64,000 nt of DNA from Escallonia rubra (GCA_033065855.1 JAVXUO010000638.1:1047001-1111000); one strand, 5' to 3'. Numbered from the stretch's first letter, positions 36,859 to 50,074 are shown. Made by a program: numbers and translations. Notes: generated from the sequence alone by a model not told the origin.

Positions 36859-38145
36859 TTCGCCGTGTAATTCCCCTTTTTTTTACATGTATAATCTCTC
36901 TGTTTCATCATATAATCAAATAACAAGTGAAGGATCTGGTTCATCCAGGGTCTTATATTGATTACAGCTCATATATCTCCTAACATGCATCATGAATGGT
37001 CTGTCAAACAAAACCTCCTACAACAATAGGGGCATATGTTTCAAAGTATTCATTCCAAATATGCGCTGTTCAATATAGAAGGAACCTCTCTCTTTGAAGC
37101 AGTTCCTTTGAATCGGTAAGCCCTTGTATCTACAGGGAAAGAAGTTTATAAGGCCCATATCCAAAGAAACATGAGGTAGGTAGGTAACTAGGCAAGAAAA
37201 AACGACGACCAAAAGCGCCGTTTAGAGAAACAAAAGTCCAAGGACGGCTTACACACTGATCCAGGAAATTTGTAAATGCAGATACTTATTACTGGGCTTT
37301 GTTTTTTCTTTCCTGGGACACCAATATTTACTGTGCAGAAATATGACTGCAAAATGGTTAAAATCTAGTATTGGCAGTAACATTAGTAGTCTTCTAACGA
37401 GTGTTTAGCATTTTCTTTAAAACCCCAGAAGTACAAGTAAACAAGATTGAAGATTGGCTTCGGGAAGGTGAGTTTTTCCGATGCATGCTTCCAGGCATCC
37501 TACTCCTTTGACCCAGAAAGGAAGTAAACAAACTACCAGATTAAGTTAGATATTCATACGTAGTGCAAACCAGCTACAAGACCTTGACTATGAGCATCTC
37601 AAAAGTATGATCAAGAACAAAGCCAACTAGGATCATGGTATAAACGGAGGGGAAGGCCTAACTTAAGCGTAATCCTAATAAAAACTGCGCAAGAACTTAA
37701 ACAAAGAAACCGCATGAATTATGCATCGATGAATGATAATTACTGTTTACAATACATTGTGGTGATCAGCTTGTGGCTGTATCTTGGGAGAACTTGGCAA
37801 AGCCACCCCATAAGCAGCCCCAAACCTTTTAGAGCAACATAGGATCTCCACAATACAACTTGTCCTCACGTTCTAGTCAATCACCTGTTGCACGTTGCCA
37901 GATAAAAATACCTACTCGAATTCTCTGTAGTTATATCAGCTGCATTGTGTCATATGAAGTCAGGCAGGTCACAGGGAAAACATGCAACAAGTTCAATTGG
38001 TGGTGCATTCAGATCATCACTAAAATGTTAAATACATAGCCACACACTCCAAATGAAAGTGAACATATAAGGGTCTTAATTGCTACGGGAACTGATATTA
38101 CACGCAACCCCAGGTATAGGCTTTGAAGCACACTTCAGGCAAATT
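36859..38145. other. 3' flanks of RALF (+) and HSBP (-)
   Basis: The two genes converge here. The part next to 38146 is the HSBP 3' untranslated region. No further gene is seen. Confidence 0.5.
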
Positions 38146-40987
38146 CTATGCAGAACCTTCCTCTGGCGTTGCGTCATCTGGTTTCTTCGAAGGTGCCAAA
38201 GGAGATGGAGAGCCCTCGGCTCCCATCTCTGTTCTGAGGTCATTGATGCTCTGCTCCAACTCAGTTATCCGGCTTCCCATCTCATCAAGTGCAAAGTAGT
38301 TAAAGAAACAAGGAACTTCATTCTTAATGAAACAGAAAAAACAAAAAGAACATGTCTTTTCTCTTAAAAAGCCCGCAAATACAGTATGTCATAAGATGGC
38401 GGGTTAAAAGCAAGCTTTTGTGAGGGGTGGGGGCAGAATGTACCGAGTCAAAGAAAATCTCTATCAACTTAATTTTTACCCACTAACTATAAGAGAAATT
38501 AAATTTGTACAAAAAGGATATTCTTTGAGACAATAGATTCAGACATTGACTGGAACCTGCTTTGCTGTAAGAAAATGCCAGTGAGCAACAATTGCAATAT
38601 TGGAGTTGCTGGGATTGAAACATAATATGCACTTAACATTACTCACCATCTGTTGGAGAAGATTTTGTACCTGAAAATTTAAGAGAAAAGAGTTTGTCAT
38701 AGTACAAAAAATCTAAATTCTTTACTTTAGGGATAAAATTATGAATCACAAGCAGCTGATATGTATGGGCCAAGAGAACATACAGAAAATCTAAAAAGCC
38801 AAAATATGCTCTAACTTAGTGCTAATTAAAAACCATAAAGCCTTTAAACATCCTTAAAATGAGAAGAACTAGAATCTCACAAACTCTGTTGTATCAGCAG
38901 CGTTTTGCTTTGAATCTTCTGACACTTGTCCGTCCTGCATACAGACCTGGTCAGATCCTATAAAACGAGCAACAGAAGCAGAACGTACAGACCACTATAA
39001 ACTCAAGTCCAGAAAGGCAGAACAATCTGTAGCATTTAACTACTGCAAGAGTTCTTGATACTATGATGTGACAGACCACCATATTCAGAAACTTGAACTT
39101 CAAATCTTAAAGTGCGAACCAAATTTATTGCTTCAAATGAAAATAATGTGTACCCATATGCATGACCTTTCTCCTACTTCTAGAGATTCAGCTCCATGCT
39201 TTCACCACATAATCACAGTTAAGCTCCATGCTTTCACCACATAATCACGGTTATTACTTTTACAGCATGTATCCCTGTATTTAAATGTACCCTATATTTT
39301 CAACTCAGTTTTCTTCTCAGCTAAATTTCTAGCAATCAAGTCCTTTTCTTCTTCTACCAATGCTACCATGTGTTCTACTTCTAGCCAGTAGCCACACAAC
39401 TCAAGGGATTCAACATCTTTCATAATCAGGTGGCCTACAATAACATGACCTTCCATGTGTACCACATTTCAATAACTTTTGCTCTAAACAAACACTAATC
39501 TGCATCTCCGAGTGACACATAGCCTGTATACCAAATTCTTACAAGATGAGTTTGTGATACATCAACTACTGAGCCTAAAGTTTGTGAACCTCGCCAATAT
39601 CAAGGAGCTTATGGAGAACTTCTCAAATGTTCTAATTGGCCCTTTGAACACTATATATAGCTACGATCTCACTACACCAACTTATAATTATCGCCAAAAA
39701 TATTCTGAATGCATTGGGCTTCATCAAGCAAACTGATAGTGGATAAAGATTATCAAAGAGAAGGAAAGACGAAAAGAAGTTTCTGCTCAGCAAAAGAGAA
39801 ACCATCATGTCTCTCTCCTCACTCAACTCCACTCCACTAAGCTTATACTGATTTGATCAACTTCTCTTCGTACATGGTATATTGATGTCCAGTAAGAAGC
39901 ATGTCATTAACACCATAATACCAGCCAACATAGGCTCTGCTACCCTAGCTCCACTGATTTATACTTCCTATTAGCCTCTTTGAATTTTGCAGGGCAGGGA
40001 CCAATAGACAGAGGGCCGTAGACATAAGGATCTTCCCAACGCACAGAAGACCATACACTTAAAACTGACTGTTGCTCGCGCATGTTAACTCCTTTTTTAT
40101 CAGTCGGCCAATACTAGTAACAACTTGTATGCGACTAAAAGTAACAGATCAATTTCTCCATCCACAACTTTTAGTGGTGGACAACCAACTACTAAACCAG
40201 GCCAACAGATTGAGATTACCCACTGCTGAAAGTGGTCAATTTTACGCGCATTCCATGATGCATATATTTTACCGATACGTTTGACTACAAATGCGTCCCA
40301 CAGATAAAGATCACTCGGCATTAGACCATCTAGCAGGAGAATGCAACTCGAGATATATAAGAATAAAAAGCCATTAAGTGCTTCTTATGCTATGGACGTG
40401 GACTATTTACACCATCTATGTGAACAAAATAGCCGTAGGAAAGACATTACATCAGCGTAGGAAGTTGTAGATCTTCATTCCATTGATGTGCATTTCTTTA
40501 AACAACATTTATCAAATACAATCTGCTTTCAGAAGAAGCATGCCATAAAGTGTACCAGATTTTTGTCAATCTAAACAGCGATATTTCCATCCACGGATCC
40601 TAACTCTACGTACGTGTACTCACTGCATTTGGACATATCACTCATCCACGAAGAGAATACTGTTCGCCATTCACATAGATAAAAGCAACAACTAACATAA
40701 CTAAGATTCACCGTCCAGACGAGCGCATAGACATATAGATCGAGCTTTAACTAAATGAAGAGTGAAAAATATGATCAAGGTGCAAAGTGACTGTCATACT
40801 AAACCCTAAAGGAAGATCCTGAACGGGTAGGGCATGAAATTTAAGTCGAATTGCTACGAAAACTTCCAAAACCCTAATGAATGCCCAATCGATCACATCA
40901 AGTGAAGAACAAAACTGGAAAAAGAGAAAATCATTCAGCTCAACGATAAGCACAAGCAATTCGAAAGCGCAGCAGAACACATACCAT
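38146..40987 (-). CDS. HSBP: Heat shock factor-binding protein (HSBP)
   Basis: Five coding exons on the minus strand (40985-40987, 38881-38934, 38647-38670, 38522-38564, 38146-38288) give 88 residues. HSBP is a small trimeric coiled-coil that binds the trimerisation domain of heat shock factors and dampens the heat-shock response. The heptad core is evident: FVQNLLQQMQSRFQSMS, then KIDEMGSRITELEQSINDLR, then an acidic Pro/Ser tail. The first coding exon contributes only the ATG, at a strong donor (ATG/GTATGT), and is followed by a 2.05-kb intron. An alternative start within exon 2 would use the in-frame ATGCAG overlapping the acceptor and give MQDGQ, but family proteins begin MDG, supporting the split start. 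Exon 3 is only 24 bases. The last intron is of the U12 AT-AC type. The leader upstream is rich in GAGA repeats (about 41000-41050). Confidence 0.94.
38289..38521 (-). other. U12-type AT-AC intron of HSBP
   Basis: The minus-strand donor is AAAGA/ATATCCTTTTT, identical to the minor-spliceosome consensus. A branch-site match TTCTTTAAC ends 10 bases before the acceptor TTTGCAC/TTGATGAG. Splicing here, and nowhere else nearby, yields the conserved SKIDEMGSR. Confidence 0.93.
39189..39256. repeat. 34-bp tandem duplication in HSBP intron 1
   Basis: AGCTCCATGCTTTCACCACATAATCAC plus GTTA-type spacer occurs twice in a row with one difference. Confidence 0.8.
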
Positions 40988-41220
40988 TCTGCTCTCTCTT
41001 GCTCCCCCTTGTATATCTGCTCTCTCTCTCTCCTCCCTCTCTCTCTATCAAATTGGGATGTGCCGCGCCGTTTGATTTATGAAACTGAATTCCAATTTTC
41101 GGATGATGAATTGTCGATAATGACCCCTTCCTGCCGGAACCAATCAAAAAATACTGTTCGAAGATATTTGCTAGAGATATTCTAATTAACTTCTAATCAT
41201 TTTCAAATTTAGAAACACTT

Positions 41221-41303
41221 GTTATTAAATCATTTTCGTCGTTATTTTACATCTTTCCCTCTACCATAATGTTATTAAATCATTTTCGTTGTTATTTTAC
41301 ATC
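41221..41303. repeat. Short direct repeat next to MITE
   Basis: GTTATTAAATCATTTTCGT-GTTATTTTACATC occurs twice, about 53 bases apart, with one base difference. The second copy abuts the inverted-repeat element at 41304. Confidence 0.75.
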
Positions 41304-41500
41304 GTTATAATATGTTGTAGGCCACCTTTCCAACTTATTTTATTTTATACAAAAAATAAAATAAAATGTCATGTTTCAAGAATCAAGGTGACCAAATGAT
41401 CACCTTCACTTTGTAAGTTCACGTGCATCTGACACTTTTTTTTTTTTTTTTTTGTATAAAGTAAAATAAGTCGGAAAGGTGGTCTACAACATATTATAAC
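41304..41500. mobile_element. Hairpin MITE with 47-bp inverted arms between HSBP and ALG3
   Basis: The left arm 41304-41350 (GTTATAATATGTTGTAGGCC and on) is complementary to the right arm 41454-41500 (ending CTACAACATATTATAAC) with few mismatches. The loop is about 100 bases and includes a T18 run. It has no coding capacity. An RNA copy would fold into a long hairpin. Confidence 0.7.
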
Positions 41501-42194
41501 AACCTTGATGATCGGATTTCTTTGTATAGTCACGCTTGTAGTAAACTTTGAGCGCCTTGCCCCCATGGCCAGATGTAAGGGGTGGCAAGTGCGGGGCATG
41601 ACCACTCCCAAAAATCTTAGAACTCATATAATCAACCTCGTTAGTCATATTTCTTGCGCAATTTGCCGTTGAAAATCACAATTTTGGCTTGGCAAAGATT
41701 TTGCTGAATTATTAGCATTTTGCTGAATTTACTAAAAGACCTGAGATTCACAGGAAATAAGAAAAAGAATAAATTACACGTTAATTTAAACATTTAAATC
41801 ATCTCAATGTGTAAGGGATTTGCCCTTGCAGCTAAGGGCGTGATGGTCATTTCATTGCTAATAGTTAAAAGCATAAGGGAGCGCCAATTGAGTTCAAATT
41901 TCGAACTTTTTGGTGCATTATCTGAAAAGGGAAAAAGACAGAAATATATGCTAAAAGCAATCTTCGAGCAAGCACACAAATTAACAGGAAAAGATGTGGT
42001 TCGACCACTTGACATAAGACATGCCTAATGAACATGACTATGATGCCTCGATAAACTACTTCGATTACCATGTTACAGCCTGCCTGGAAACGAGGGAGAT
42101 GTCGAATATTCAGTTTCCGCTTATAATTAGCGCAAAAAGGGATAATAGTTTACAAAAATCGCATGAAACCGTACAAGAAAACTTGGCGCTTCAT
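41501..42194. other. Spacer between hairpin MITE and ALG3 3' end
   Basis: It holds the ALG3 3' untranslated region on its right side. Frames here (41794-42071, both strands) have no family features. Confidence 0.5.
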
Positions 42195-45100
42195 TCACCC
42201 GTGTTTCCTGGTTGACGACTTATCGTCCACGTATGGAGGTTCGGGTGGAGCAATCCACAAACCCCACAAAATCAGCAAGTGGATACAAAGGAGCAGGAAC
42301 GATGAGTATGTATGCGAGGGATAGACATTCCAGCAGAACTCTACCCCTAGAAATAAAATTAAGCTGCAAGAACAGAATGCAAGAGAGGAAGGATTAATAA
42401 CCGAGATTCAAAAGGGACATCCTCGAAAAACTAGTATTGCAAACAAAGCAAGAAAAGGCTGATGGTCAAGCAACCTACCGTAGCAATGTAGGGAACGGTG
42501 TTCTCCACAACAGATATGGTAAGCTATAGAAATACCTGCAGAAGAAGACTCATCAGGCTCAGATGAAAGCCACGAGATAAGGTCATGCACACGAGCATGC
42601 AGTTATAAATCTTCTCATTCCATGAGAACCACTGAACAACATGAACCACATCAAATAGGGCAAGGTCCTGGTACTTTGCAGGATGTCCATTAGAGTATTC
42701 CGAGGAATTTCAGTCATTTAAGAGAAATATATAGAAGCAGTGCAGGTCATCTAGTTCATCTTTAGAAAAACTTCCTCCACACTTTGAACAGAGAGAGGCT
42801 GGAGTTTTAATTACCTCAACCAAAAAGTGTGGTGCATTCACGTAAGAGCTACTACTGAAGTACGTAAAACGCCATGAGGAACGCGAGTTAATTACTGGGA
42901 AACTTATATCTGAAACTCAAGCACAAGTTTACATGATCAACCAGCTTTCTTATTAGGATTTCTAGAAAACAAGGATGTCAAGTACTTGAGATCCGTAAAG
43001 AAGCTACAGATGGAAACCGTGAAGGAATTGTGAGATCCTGGTTGAGGGGGAAAAAAAATCACTAAAGAGAACTAAACACCTGAAATCACATTCTAACAAA
43101 ATGTTAGATGTGGCAGGGGCCACTAATAATTAAAAAAAAAATTGAATGCAACCAGATCATAAATGTGTTGAGGACACCTCAACTGCAAATAAGGTCATAT
43201 TTAAGGAACACAAAAGAAATCGTCTGGCTGAACTTACCAAGAGTAAAATTGATAATGCAGGGATCGGGCGCATATGATGCCAATGAAATTCCCAACAAAC
43301 ATGGTAGTAACGATATCTGAATCAAGTGCAAGTACAGAAAATTAACTTTGAAAAGGTGGTGGGGGTGGATACGAATAAGGATAGGGAAAGAAATGGGGAC
43401 TTGAAATGCCCAACAAGAAAGAAAATGATAAAGAAGCAGGTAACATCACTCACGTTCTTTCTGAAGCAGCTTGGAGGATGAGTCACGATTGTAAAATTGT
43501 CCGAGAGAGAAGGAACTTGAAACTGCAGCTTTGAGCTTCATTTGAAGAAATTTAGAATGCAAGAAAGAGACTATTCCCCCTTCATGCCTACAAAAAAACG
43601 GTCTAATAAGTTCAAAGCTACAACGTAGACTGAAGACACAATGATGTCAGATTATTAAAAAGTTAAGCCCTGTTCTGCACTAAATTCACGCATAAAGGGC
43701 ACACTAGAGCCAAAGGGAGGATGGTTCTATCGGCAAGCCCAGATGATTGTACAAACAAATGATCTGTTAGTGCCTGGTGGAATCCAAGCCCCACAATCAA
43801 TCTGCTGAAGATAACTCAAAATAATCCAGAAGTAGCAACAGACGATAGGAATTGGACAATCCCTTATTATTATTCTCATACTATTTCTTACTTCTAAAGC
43901 ATATGAAGGAGACGCTATTTCTATTGCAACATGAAAGTAAGTTGTTAAAGGCAATAATGGATAGCACAAGATCTTCAACTCACTTGCACCACCTATAGTG
44001 AGAAAAAACGGTAAGCAGAATGAGATGGGCAGTTAGTAGTGAGACTGCAAATTGCTTTGACACAAAAACCGGCTCAGGAACAAACTTGAAGTTCACAGAC
44101 CTGATACAATAGAGTTGAAGTAAGTCTTAAATGAAAATTAATTGGTCCAAGGACAATAGAGAACGCTAAACACAAGTAATAAATTGTGAGAACAAATAAA
44201 GCTGTATCGATTGACAACAGTGTTCTTCATACTGGCATCATGCTATCATTGATAACTAAGAAGTAATATACTCGGCAGATAATCATGCACATGCTGTCTT
44301 GAGTGAGACTTCAAATTCAAGAGGGTGAACGGGGACCAAGCATCACATATTAACATAAAATCTGGCTAATGGGCTCTTAGCCTGGGAATCTATAGCACTT
44401 ACATAATATTCCTCATTACTCGACCAACACTAACACACAGGAGTGACCGCTGAGGAATACATAAAGTCAACGCGGGATTGCTAGCCAGAGGAATTGGATA
44501 TACGAATTTTAGACTACTAGTCATGCAATACGTATGTAAGAACAAAAAAATGATAAAAGAGAAACTAATCAAAACCAAGTTCCAACCCAACTTTTTATCC
44601 GACCAGATAAGGTAGATTGAGAATATTGTAATATTGTTTGCTTTTGCAAAACTCTTGGCTAGCAAACAAACTCTAGAATACGTTCTAGACATTACATATC
44701 CAACCAACATAGTTTATTTAGTGCACAGTAAACCCAAAACTTTCTCAAGCCAAACAAATGATTCAAAGCTGGTCTAATGATCACCAGATACACCTATCTA
44801 AATAACAACTTTTGTAGTTCGTCCTCACGGACATCCCCCTAAAGTAACTCTGAAAAAATTATCATTTAAAATTAACTGACCATCCAAAACGTGGGTGATT
44901 TAAGCAGGTGAAGACATTCTGTCGACCTATAGATTTTACAGAGGAAATTAATAAAAACTCTTTGCCCTTCAAAATAATCTGAAGAAGAGAGAGAGATAGA
45001 GGAGAGAGAGGAGAAGAAGAAACAGTTATCAACACTTCTCCGGTTCTCCAAATCTTTTTTGTCTCCATCAGAGAGATATATATTGCTTCAAATGCAAAAT

Positions 45101-48100
45101 AGAAGACTTCCCGATAGGGTTTCTCTTCATTATATTCATGAGTTTCATTCAATTGGCAATACTCTCGAGCATGTAACAAAAAGAAACAAGGTAATATCAC
45201 AATGGGGTATACACAGATCTAAAGTGGTAAATGCTTACATACAAGTACAAACTTGTCAGGAATAAGAAAGTACCAAAAGTGGATGAAGACACGTCCAAGA
45301 TTGAAGGCTCCTGATACATATGAAATTGGATCCGCTACTATAAAAGGCAGCCCTAGCAGAATCTGCATAACCATGAAGAAAATGGTGGTGGAAATAGCTG
45401 ATAATTCACTCAGTCAACGCCCTCGGTCACTATATCGATTGCAGTTGTAGTGCAACTCACCTAAGTATGTTCATATACACGAAAAGAGGTTAATCTTGGT
45501 ATGAATGATAAACTATGTAAAAGCATTGCCTGAAGAGAATAATTGACAGAAACAAGAAGTTTGTGCAGATAAATCTTGCTGGCTACTACATTAAGATCTC
45601 AAGAGACTTTTCTAATGACTCCAAAACACGAGTATACTGATGACAGAAGTAAAGCTAAGCACCTGCACTAACGCTGCACCTGCTAGAGCTGATATAACCC
45701 CAGCAATATTCATAGCCTGCACCATAAGTTTTTAACCAAGAGTTATGAATAAGTACTAGAACTTTTCTTAGTTGGAACCGGAGACATAACTCATCACAAT
45801 ACTGCTATACCTTAAACATGAGAAGCAATAGAGGTGGAGCATAAAGAAGCACATTCATCTTAATCGAAACAGCTCCACTGTACAAACAGCAAAGTCAGAT
45901 CCATGATTGAGCATTGTGAACTACCAGTAAATAAGTTTCTAGAAAATCTTGGTAAGTACAAGAAAACAACTCATACCTGAAGATAATCAAACCAAGATGC
46001 CACTTGTGGTAAAGAAATGATATCAGTGAAGCATGTAGGAGGGTCATGGCAAAACAATCATTGAACAAGCGAAGGACAAATATGGAATGCACCCTCTTGG
46101 ACAAGCAAAGCAGAAAAAGAGCCCACCACGGAAGCTGCAATACATCTCTATCATGTTGTGAGCTGTACAAGTATTAAAACATAACCACAAGGGACACGAA
46201 GGCTTCTTCTACAAACACTGAGAGTTTACTCACCACTGATATACTATGGATGCGTAAGTCTGCACATATGTGCGTGTTTACGCACTACAGAGAGAATCAT
46301 AAAGCTCGTAAAAGCATCATATCTAGAGTCAAAGTTCAGAAAACGAAAAATATTCCCCATGTTTGATGGCTCATTAGGGAAGGTGAAAACAGACACACAA
46401 ACATTAAACCAAATATTCAAAATGGGTCAGAATGCTGCGCATCCATAATGAGAAGAAAAAGTCGGGCAGTTTCCTAAAATACGAGTCTGTTTTCTTTTAT
46501 TCTTCTTTCTTGATGATCATATGCAGTATCTGACAAGAAAATGCATAAGCCAATAAACGGTTTTGGTTAAAATATCTGCCCACCACCATTATATCTTCCA
46601 AAAAAATTGTAGTGCGTCTGAAATGCCACTACAGTTGGCTCGAAAAGGAGCCAAATGCTGATAAGATGTTTCAGGAGATAATATGGAAGCATCTAGGATT
46701 CTAGATAAATGCCGCAACTAAATAAATGCAGAGGGAAAGATTATCAAAGTGGCATCAACCAAGACCTTCTAAATAGGAACAGTTCCCTTAACTAAGGTAC
46801 TCCATCAACTGAAAAGCACGAGGATATAATGCCTATCAATTGAGAAGGTAGTTGTTCTAACTGAAGGTATTTTTTTACCAACTAGAATCCTTTATTTAAA
46901 CTTCAGCATTAACAATCTACAAGATCTAGCTGTCATGCCCATCTTAGACCATAAAATCCACAACTACAAGCATTAGGTATAAGACCCAGAAATTCATCCC
47001 CAGTTATTGTCTTTTAAAGTCATAAAGTTACCTAATTTGCAGGCTAGAATGCGCACATCCTAGTTGCACAACAAGCAAATACGTGCATTTATGACACACC
47101 CATAAGCATTAGGTTTTTGACAGGAAATCTATCCTCTAGCTATCATAAACATTCAAAAACTTCATTGTCCTTTTATACAGAACAAGTTCAGCAAAATCAA
47201 CACTGAAATAATTGGAAACTAGTTTGGGCAGCAAGACTGAAAAACTTTATCGTACAGATATTAACCCTCAATATTAGATAACTTAATTTTCATACCACGT
47301 CAGTCTTCACATAGACGAATAAGACGATTCCAAGATTGACAATGTACAAAACGCCAAAGAGAATCTGCAGAACATGAAAGAGTATAAGCCATGCATGTTA
47401 ATACATAGAAGATATCCGCACTGCATCATTTGCAGCAAAACTACTTAGAAGTCAGTAATCATTTTTAAATTAAAAAACACAACAACAAAAAACCCTCAAC
47501 TACTGCATTCACAAAGACTGTAAGAAAAGAATCACCTTCATTATACATTTTCTCTAATTAGCCAATATTACTTGACACCAACTGATTACTACATGTCAGC
47601 AATTTGCAAACTGCAGTACTATAATCAAAATACCAGAATGGTACTTCGGGAGATCGTGCTAATAGCTAGAAATTTTGCCCAATCATCAAACCAAACAGCA
47701 TCGTCAAGTGGCCAAATATAGGAATTACACGACACAGACCAATGGAGCTGAATTCCGACACTTTCCAGATAAGCCATCCCACATGTATTTTCAGCAAAAC
47801 TAATATGTCTTGCAGCGATTACTTTCGAAATTTACCAATAAAGTGAAATGTATACTCCGTTCCCTAAATATAACACTTGATCTTCTCCCCTCTCGCTTGA
47901 TTCATGTCCGCTTTGACTTTATGGAAACGCCGGCAATGGCCTCCTCAAACTATACTCTATAAGCAAAAAGTCGAAGAGACAAATTTATAACACTGGTTGA
48001 GTTTTAATTCCTCTCATAATGCAAAAACCAGTAACCATTCAATCAAAATTTAAGCATCAAATTCCCTAAATGAAGGAAAGGAATATACCTGAGCGGGGTA

Positions 48101-48602
48101 CACCTGACCACCAGTAACATACTGTATGGCAGAATAGATATAAAGGAACCCCGCGGGGTACACCAGAGGCCCGGTATCCCCTTTCAAGTTTGTGTAGTCC
48201 CTCTCTCCTCCAAGGAACCCACTAACCTAATTTTTGCCAAACATTGTTAATCTTGATCAAACCCGACTACATACATATAACACACCATTAAGTCCATAGA
48301 AATGAGTCTAAAATTGGCACTTGCCTGTGACATGTACGCATCCCAATCGATCTTCGTATCTGAAAATTGAAGAATATAATCATCATTAGAAAGAAATTAA
48401 GAATGAGAGTATAAGTGGGGAACTTACAGGGGACGTAGATAATTATTAAGGCGACGAGGAGGGCGTCGGCAAGAAGTAAGGAGAAAGGGAACGCTGCTTT
48501 TGGATTGGAGTAAAGTTTGAGCAACGGATTGGTTGATGGTTTTGAGGGTTTTCGTTTGGCTACTGCCATGGATTCTCTACTGGATCGTCTCTTTCGCTCC
48601 AT
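42195..48602 (-). CDS. ALG3: Dol-P-Man:Man5GlcNAc2-PP-Dol alpha-1,3-mannosyltransferase
   Basis: Thirteen minus-strand exons (48428-48602, 48325-48359, 48089-48226, 47296-47364, 45977-46134, 45811-45877, 45663-45716, 45274-45362, 43984-44100, 43454-43587, 43238-43316, 42479-42535, 42195-42363) join into 446 residues. ALG3 is a multi-spanning ER protein that adds the first dolichol-phosphate-mannose-derived residue to the lumenal lipid-linked oligosaccharide, Man5 to Man6, in N-glycan assembly. Signatures are [20 protein letters not shown] (acidic lumenal loop), [102 protein letters not shown] and [11 protein letters not shown]. The start at 48602 ([11 protein letters not shown]) is tentative. 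An in-frame ATG lies upstream at 48707 and another 11 codons downstream; none has a strong context. Intron 2 is GC-AG. Confidence 0.96.
48227..48324 (-). other. GC-AG intron 2 of ALG3
   Basis: The minus-strand donor is TCACAG/GCAAGTGCC, the textbook GC donor, and the acceptor is AAATTAG/GTTAGTGGG. Joining gives the conserved AYMSQVSGFLGG. The intron is only 98 bases long. Confidence 0.9.
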
Positions 48603-50074
48603 CGAAAGCGTGTTCGTCTTGGTAAGAAGTCCGGCTCCTTCAAGAACAGCTACATACCAAAACGCAGCGTTTCGCGTACAACGCAGTTGCAACGAAAGTA
48701 TTTTCATTACAAAAAGGCTTCTCTAATTTTATTCAGAACATGCATTTACGAAACTAAAACGAAATGTGTATTTTCGTAAATGCTTTGGCACTAGTAATAT
48801 TATCGTGTATCAATCTTTTTCCATACATCACTTGCATTGCATAACGACCATCGAGAACTGTAAAATGTTAGTCGATGTCTTCACACAATCGAAGAATTTA
48901 TCTGTCGTGAAACTGTTTTTCGCGACTAAACTCATCATGATTAGATGTTTGCTAATAATGATGGTACATGTATTAATTAGGCGTGAATGATGTCTTTTTG
49001 CACTAGGGATTTGCATCAAAAGGTCTACAAGAGTATTTGGAGTGTTTACCGTCAACAAATGGCATATTCGAGTTTTTTCGTTATCACAAGTTCATCTACA
49101 GTTTGAAGCAGGTCGGTCATAATTGGTTCGCAAAACTTTTTCATTGTATTGAGCATGTCTCAATATACACAATCTAGCATTAATCATCATTTGTTTACAA
49201 AAGATGTGCATGCAATCGGATTTTACATTTTGTGCTTGCATATGTAAATAATCATAGAATAACATGCAAGGATACTAGGAAAAAATCATTTTGTTTTGTT
49301 TTTTTTTTTGAACTCGGGAGAAGCAATTTGCCATCATCCCTTGGAGTTGAAAAAATATATATCATTTTGTTGAAACAACATATTTCACATAAAGCACTTT
49401 CTAAGTGTCTATTGGCCGCCACTCCACCATCCCTTGGAGTTGAAAAAAATATATATCATTTTGTTGAAACCACATATTTCACATAAAGCACTTCTTAAGT
49501 GTCTATTGGCATGATAGTTTCTCGATCAATTAAAGGCATATTTCTTTGTTAGAGAAAGTACACCATAGATGCCTTGGAAGAAGAGATGGAAATGTTCTGG
49601 CAAGCCGACCCTCATTTTTTTATGGAACAAACACTCTCAACTTGGTTGTGGTGATAGAAAATCCTTAACGTTTCATTTCAATATAGTCGGTTCATTCATC
49701 TTACTTCTATCGAATCCAGTATTGTCTTATCTAATGAAACTTATCAGTATGCAATCCTCATGGACATCTCATTTTGACGATGTTTTATAAGCCTAAAACT
49801 ATCTCAACAATAGTCAGAGAAAATAGAATATAGTTATTGTCTCACAATTACTCATTTTGAGGTCTGACCGCAGTGACATACACTTCCATGTCTAATCTAC
49901 TTATTCTCTGAGTCCCGATGATCCTCACCTCCGAGGAGTACGGGCCAACCTTGCATCCTACCTTCACGAGGCCTTGTACATGCCCCCTAGGGGTGGGCTT
50001 CGTCAAATGGGGTTTAAGACATAGAACAAGCCCCGAGGTCACCACCTCTCGAGCATTGGTTTGTCTGATGAGAG
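48603..50074. other. Spacer upstream of ALG3
   Basis: AT-rich, with a 93-bp tandem duplication at 49335-49510. No gene is recognised. Confidence 0.5.
49335..49510. repeat. 93-bp tandem duplication
   Basis: CATCCCTTGGAGTTGAAAAA through AAGTGTCTATTGGC is present twice with a period of 93 bases and a few differences. Both copies fall in a single open frame by chance. Confidence 0.88.

Noticed and set aside
44862..44900. Minus-strand GWSVNFK, matching the ALG3 segment that follows IHFW
   Set aside because: It lies in the right order but has no AG acceptor, and a stop follows at once. The true exon (43984-44100) reads [12 protein letters not shown] with proper splice sites and phase, so this six-residue match is a coincidence or a relic.
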